DNA from: CAYGWP01 sp964353455
Lineage (GTDB): Bacteria; Planctomycetota; Phycisphaerae; FEN-1346
Direction of reading: 5' to 3'
NCBI GenBank assembly: GCA_964353455.1
Contig: CAYGWP010000560.1
Location: 1 to 14,934, forward strand
Length of the DNA stretch: 14,934 nucleotides
Shown: one piece after another, positions 13,801-14,934 of the stretch
Position numbering within the stretch: the stretch's first letter is position 1
Layout of the letters: every line of letters starts with the position of its first letter
Made by a program: the position numbers and the translations under genes
The notes under the pieces: model-generated
Database searches by the model: none
Told to the model about the DNA's origin: nothing
What the model saw: only the letters and a program-made list of their open reading frames with translations

Positions 13801-14229
13801 GCGAAGACCGATCCTCGCTCATTCTGGAGCGGCAACTGCCTGGAGATCTTCATCGATTCGCGCAACGAGAAGCGCAAGCGCGCTTACGAGCCCGGCGACC
13901 ACCAGTTCTGGTTCGTCCCGCTGGTGGCCGAGAGGCGCGTGTACGCCGGGCAGTGGAAGCGCGGCAGCGAGATCCCCGAGACCCGCTACGACATTCCGGG
14001 CATCCGCAGCGCGGCGGCCGCAAAGGGCGATGGCTACGTCATGGAGTTCCTCCTGCCGGCCGCCGAGATTCAGATGTTCAAGCCCGCGCCGGGCGGCACG
14101 ACGGGGCTGAACCTCAACCTGACGATCAGGGGCAGGCAATCCACGTGCGAAATCTACTGGCCCGCGCCCAAGAGCCTGGATATCCAGTCGCGCCCCGATG
14201 CCTGGGGCTCGATGGAACTGGCGCAGTAG
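10825..14229 (+). CDS. Large secreted multidomain glycoside hydrolase (clan GH-A-like)
   Basis: This 1,134-residue exported enzyme has a signal peptide at residues 1-20. The ATG at 10825 is preferred over 10816 because AGGA (10812-10815) is 9 nt away. Residues 28-195 form a beta-sandwich with 'DARTVRFWIDNIEVE', like carbohydrate-binding modules, and 219-328 an Ig-like sandwich. Residues 332-650 are a barrel-like catalytic region opening 'SPYGVNVHGGG'. 'ITYWELDNEYD' places a candidate acid/base at E448; 'AWLTEFGWDT' places a candidate nucleophile at E574, the retaining clan-A arrangement (N-E, later E). Residues 738-930 hold two NEW3/Ig-like repeats. From about 935, 'DIKIDGRLDDWPAAAEV' to 'NCLEIFIDSR' marks a CBM9-like domain. 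It resembles GH39/GH5-like proteins, but I cannot fix the family or substrate. It is divergent from the sugar importer and 43 or 121 bp ahead of the esterase, depending on that gene's start. Confidence 0.88.
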   Translation: MRLSMVLLIGALCAAAPPLFGGLVRKTAETFDDAAWAPETWSKAAGTTRLSSEVASEAGGGKCLEAEVRFSGKGFEWFAAVPPEPVVIPGDARSVTMRYRGDDGRFAIILNFRDGWGRTQVGSKKLEWAPKRDAGGGWATATFRVPDDWVRPLTIVSVSTHNWAAQSDARTVRFWIDNIEVETDLRDADPETGTLRTWKPDPQPADAAKALKQAPKSPLLVVEFSTGQVSNVFSREPPAVALHLRNWKPGTLTGTVTICVTDGDNKELDRRELPVSVESTARVAIPLAAERFGLYGLEAALALSDGTKRSEKMTFARLPQGRDLSDVEKQASPYGVNVHGGGTRSPVVPFRKAGIVWFRDYAFGYDWLLRAKGEDKKYAGWPWYPSIMRRYAEAGAMVLPCLMRSIRPPKVQDGKAVGPLGPDQAWTREIVDIVQTFPGITYWELDNEYDLHNGHAELERAVGWRNMGAYTRKLAEILELLGGKDVAAVEQGHAGIWPDRARLLIAAGDYEKVGVLNCHHYCGSEPPETNIGNWNTAFEGDWRAQPPRIFFDRLRDLKRASSSDGRPREAWLTEFGWDTLAGPRVSPRNQAAYLARAWMMAMAAGIDKCFWFYDYDAAEPKQFFDGCGLLTADGSPKLSLCAMAGLTSVLPTPKYVGSLSAGDGTCGYVFETGGELVAALWMIDDEAGPEVTFKARELRDFLGNKIEGLKTHLTPVPVYAIGLDRGDPWFRQTAYALETPYLVVASAGDTVTPVVEVNNNRDSPIECTVEMSLPRGWTAEHTEVSASVPRGERKTLPLPLTVGPGEGTGARDIRFTISEGGSIKEMTLRVLVQPALAMQVAPLEGKPGPTTVSVKVANRSAAPMDGVLRLRVPASWQADPPETKVEGLKPGEVREIRCGLKWAADWKPGETATAEFDAGGGRAVAQPIIPNCFRMCRAKDIKIDGRLDDWPAAAEVPGWMLGRARGRADARVYLAWAPEGLYCAVDVPGADLAKTDPRSFWSGNCLEIFIDSRNEKRKRAYEPGDHQFWFVPLVAERRVYAGQWKRGSEIPETRYDIPGIRSAAAAKGDGYVMEFLLPAAEIQMFKPAPGGTTGLNLNLTIRGRQSTCEIYWPAPKSLDIQSRPDAWGSMELAQ

Positions 14230-14245
14230 CGCCCCCGATGCCGCA

Positions 14246-14259
14246 GTCGCCGCGGCGAC
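14246..14259. promoter_or_regulatory. Second copy of the GTCGCCGCGGCGAC palindrome
   Basis: This is identical to the inner 14 bases of the palindrome at 10606-10621, and the match extends one base further (final C). It lies between the glycosidase stop (14229) and the first possible esterase start (14273). A shared regulator of the importer and esterase genes is the interesting reading. A GC-rich repeat is the dull one. Confidence 0.45.
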
Positions 14260-14310
14260 CGGAGGCCTCAATATGACAGCGCTCTTCCGCGTTCTTGCGC
14301 GAGACAGAAA

Positions 14311-14332
14311 GGGCGGCCACGCGGGGCCGCCC
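14311..14332. repeat. GC-rich hairpin repeat in the esterase 5' region
   Basis: GGGCGGCC (14311-14318) pairs with GGCCGCCC (14325-14332) around ACGCGG, followed by CTAC. From memory, 'GGGCGG...CCGCCCCTAC' elements are frequent intergenic repeats in environmental GC-rich genomes. It sits between two in-frame ATG codons of the esterase gene (14273 and 14351). Confidence 0.7.
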
Positions 14333-14350
14333 CTACATGGAGGCCGAATC

Positions 14351-14934
14351 ATGCAACTCTCGTGCACCGTGGCCGTGCTGCTAGTTGTGGCGTTCGCCGT
14401 TTCCCAGGCGATGGGCCAGGAGTACGGCAAGGCCGACTCCGGCGAACCCGGCGACAAGATGATCCAGGAGTACCTGGCCCGCGAGGCGCAGAAAATCCAC
14501 GCTTGCGCGCCCGTGGACCTCAAGTCGCCAGCCGACCCTGGCACGGGTAAGGCTCGTGCCGTGCCCGACTGGCAGAAGGCGCGCCCGGAGTTCCACAAGG
14601 AGTACCTCTACATGCTCGGCCTGCGGCCGATGCCGCCGAAGACGGCGCTGAAGGCAACAGTCACCGGCACGCTCCGCGGCGACGGCTTCGTGGTCGATAT
14701 GCTGCACTACCAGAGCCGGCCGCTGCTGTACGTGACGGCGAATCTTTACCGCCCCGCCGATGCGAAGGAGGGCGAGCGGCTGCCGGCAATCCTCTACGTC
14801 TGCGGACACTCCGGCCAGGGCCGAAACGGCAACAAGACCGCCTACCAGTCGCACGGCATCTGGTTCGCCCGGCACGGGTACGTCTGCATGGTGCTCGACT
14901 CGCTACAGTTGGGCGAGATCGCGGCCATCCATCA
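14351..14934 (+). CDS. Secreted alpha/beta-hydrolase, acetyl-xylan-esterase-like (partial)
   Basis: The first 194 residues are present; the gene runs off the window, so the catalytic serine and histidine are not visible. A hydrophobic signal segment 'CTVAVLLVVAFAVSQAMG' is followed by a mature start near 'QEYG'. Family-like features are 'VTGTLRGDGFVVDMLHYQSR' (104-123), 'LLYVTANLYRP', 'LPAILYVCGHSGQGR' (144-158, oxyanion-hole strand) and 'GIWFARHGYVCMVLDSLQLG' (169-188). These match secreted planctomycete esterases of the acetyl-xylan-esterase / dienelactone-hydrolase type, which remove ester groups from polysaccharides. GGAGG (14339-14343) lies 7 nt before the ATG. An in-frame ATG at 14273 has the same signal and would add 26 residues across a hairpin repeat. 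The chosen start gives a signal peptide without a basic residue, so the upstream start remains possible. Confidence 0.8.
   Translation, partial: MQLSCTVAVLLVVAFAVSQAMGQEYGKADSGEPGDKMIQEYLAREAQKIHACAPVDLKSPADPGTGKARAVPDWQKARPEFHKEYLYMLGLRPMPPKTALKATVTGTLRGDGFVVDMLHYQSRPLLYVTANLYRPADAKEGERLPAILYVCGHSGQGRNGNKTAYQSHGIWFARHGYVCMVLDSLQLGEIAAIH

Overview
The window looks like a chromosomal segment of a GC-rich, environmental, planctomycete-like bacterium (Phycisphaerae-type is my best guess). The grounds are a leucine-rich-repeat lipoprotein with the 'T-x-ITDAGLKDLKEL' repeat common in that phylum, a secreted protein joining coiled coil, PA-IL-like lectin and lipocalin-like domains, a large multidomain secreted glycosidase, several carbohydrate-transport and sugar-phosphate genes, and long spacers full of short GC-rich hairpins. 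No search was run, so the taxonomy is inference.

Layout. 1-600: an intact tRNA-Leu(CAA), then a minus-strand C-terminal remnant of a planctomycete-type glycoside hydrolase. 512-1527: about 1 kb of non-coding DNA with two related stem-loop repeats and degenerate tandem words. 1528-1767: a small hypothetical protein with a strong ribosome binding site. 2198-3352: a secreted lectin-like protein with visibly lower GC than its neighbours. 3635-5639 (minus): a two-gene operon of a UPF0309-type SIS sugar-phosphate isomerase-fold protein and a second protein that looks like two degenerate SIS-like halves. 5958-6908 (minus): the leucine-rich-repeat lipoprotein, built from 72-bp tandem repeats. 7067-7347: a short truncated ORF running into five tightly packed hairpins.

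7471-14934 is a carbohydrate-use locus. A minus-strand operon encodes a lipoprotein solute-binding protein, a MalF-type permease and a MalG-type permease, with start/stop overlaps at both junctions. No ATPase gene is seen. Divergent from it, on the plus strand, are a 1,134-aa secreted glycosidase (clan GH-A-like, candidate catalytic glutamates E448 and E574, C-terminal CBM9-like domain) and an alpha/beta-hydrolase esterase cut by the window edge. The likely logic is that the secreted glycosidase and esterase trim a decorated polysaccharide and the ABC transporter imports the oligosaccharide. The SIS pair could act on a phosphosugar, but its link to this substrate is only inferred.

The most interesting non-coding signals are: a palindrome GTCGCCGCGGCGAC(C) found just upstream of both the binding-protein gene and the esterase gene; a perfect 23-bp inverted repeat between the divergent promoters; the five-hairpin cluster; and a hairpin repeat between two alternative starts of the esterase, each with the same GGAGG-N7-ATG signal.
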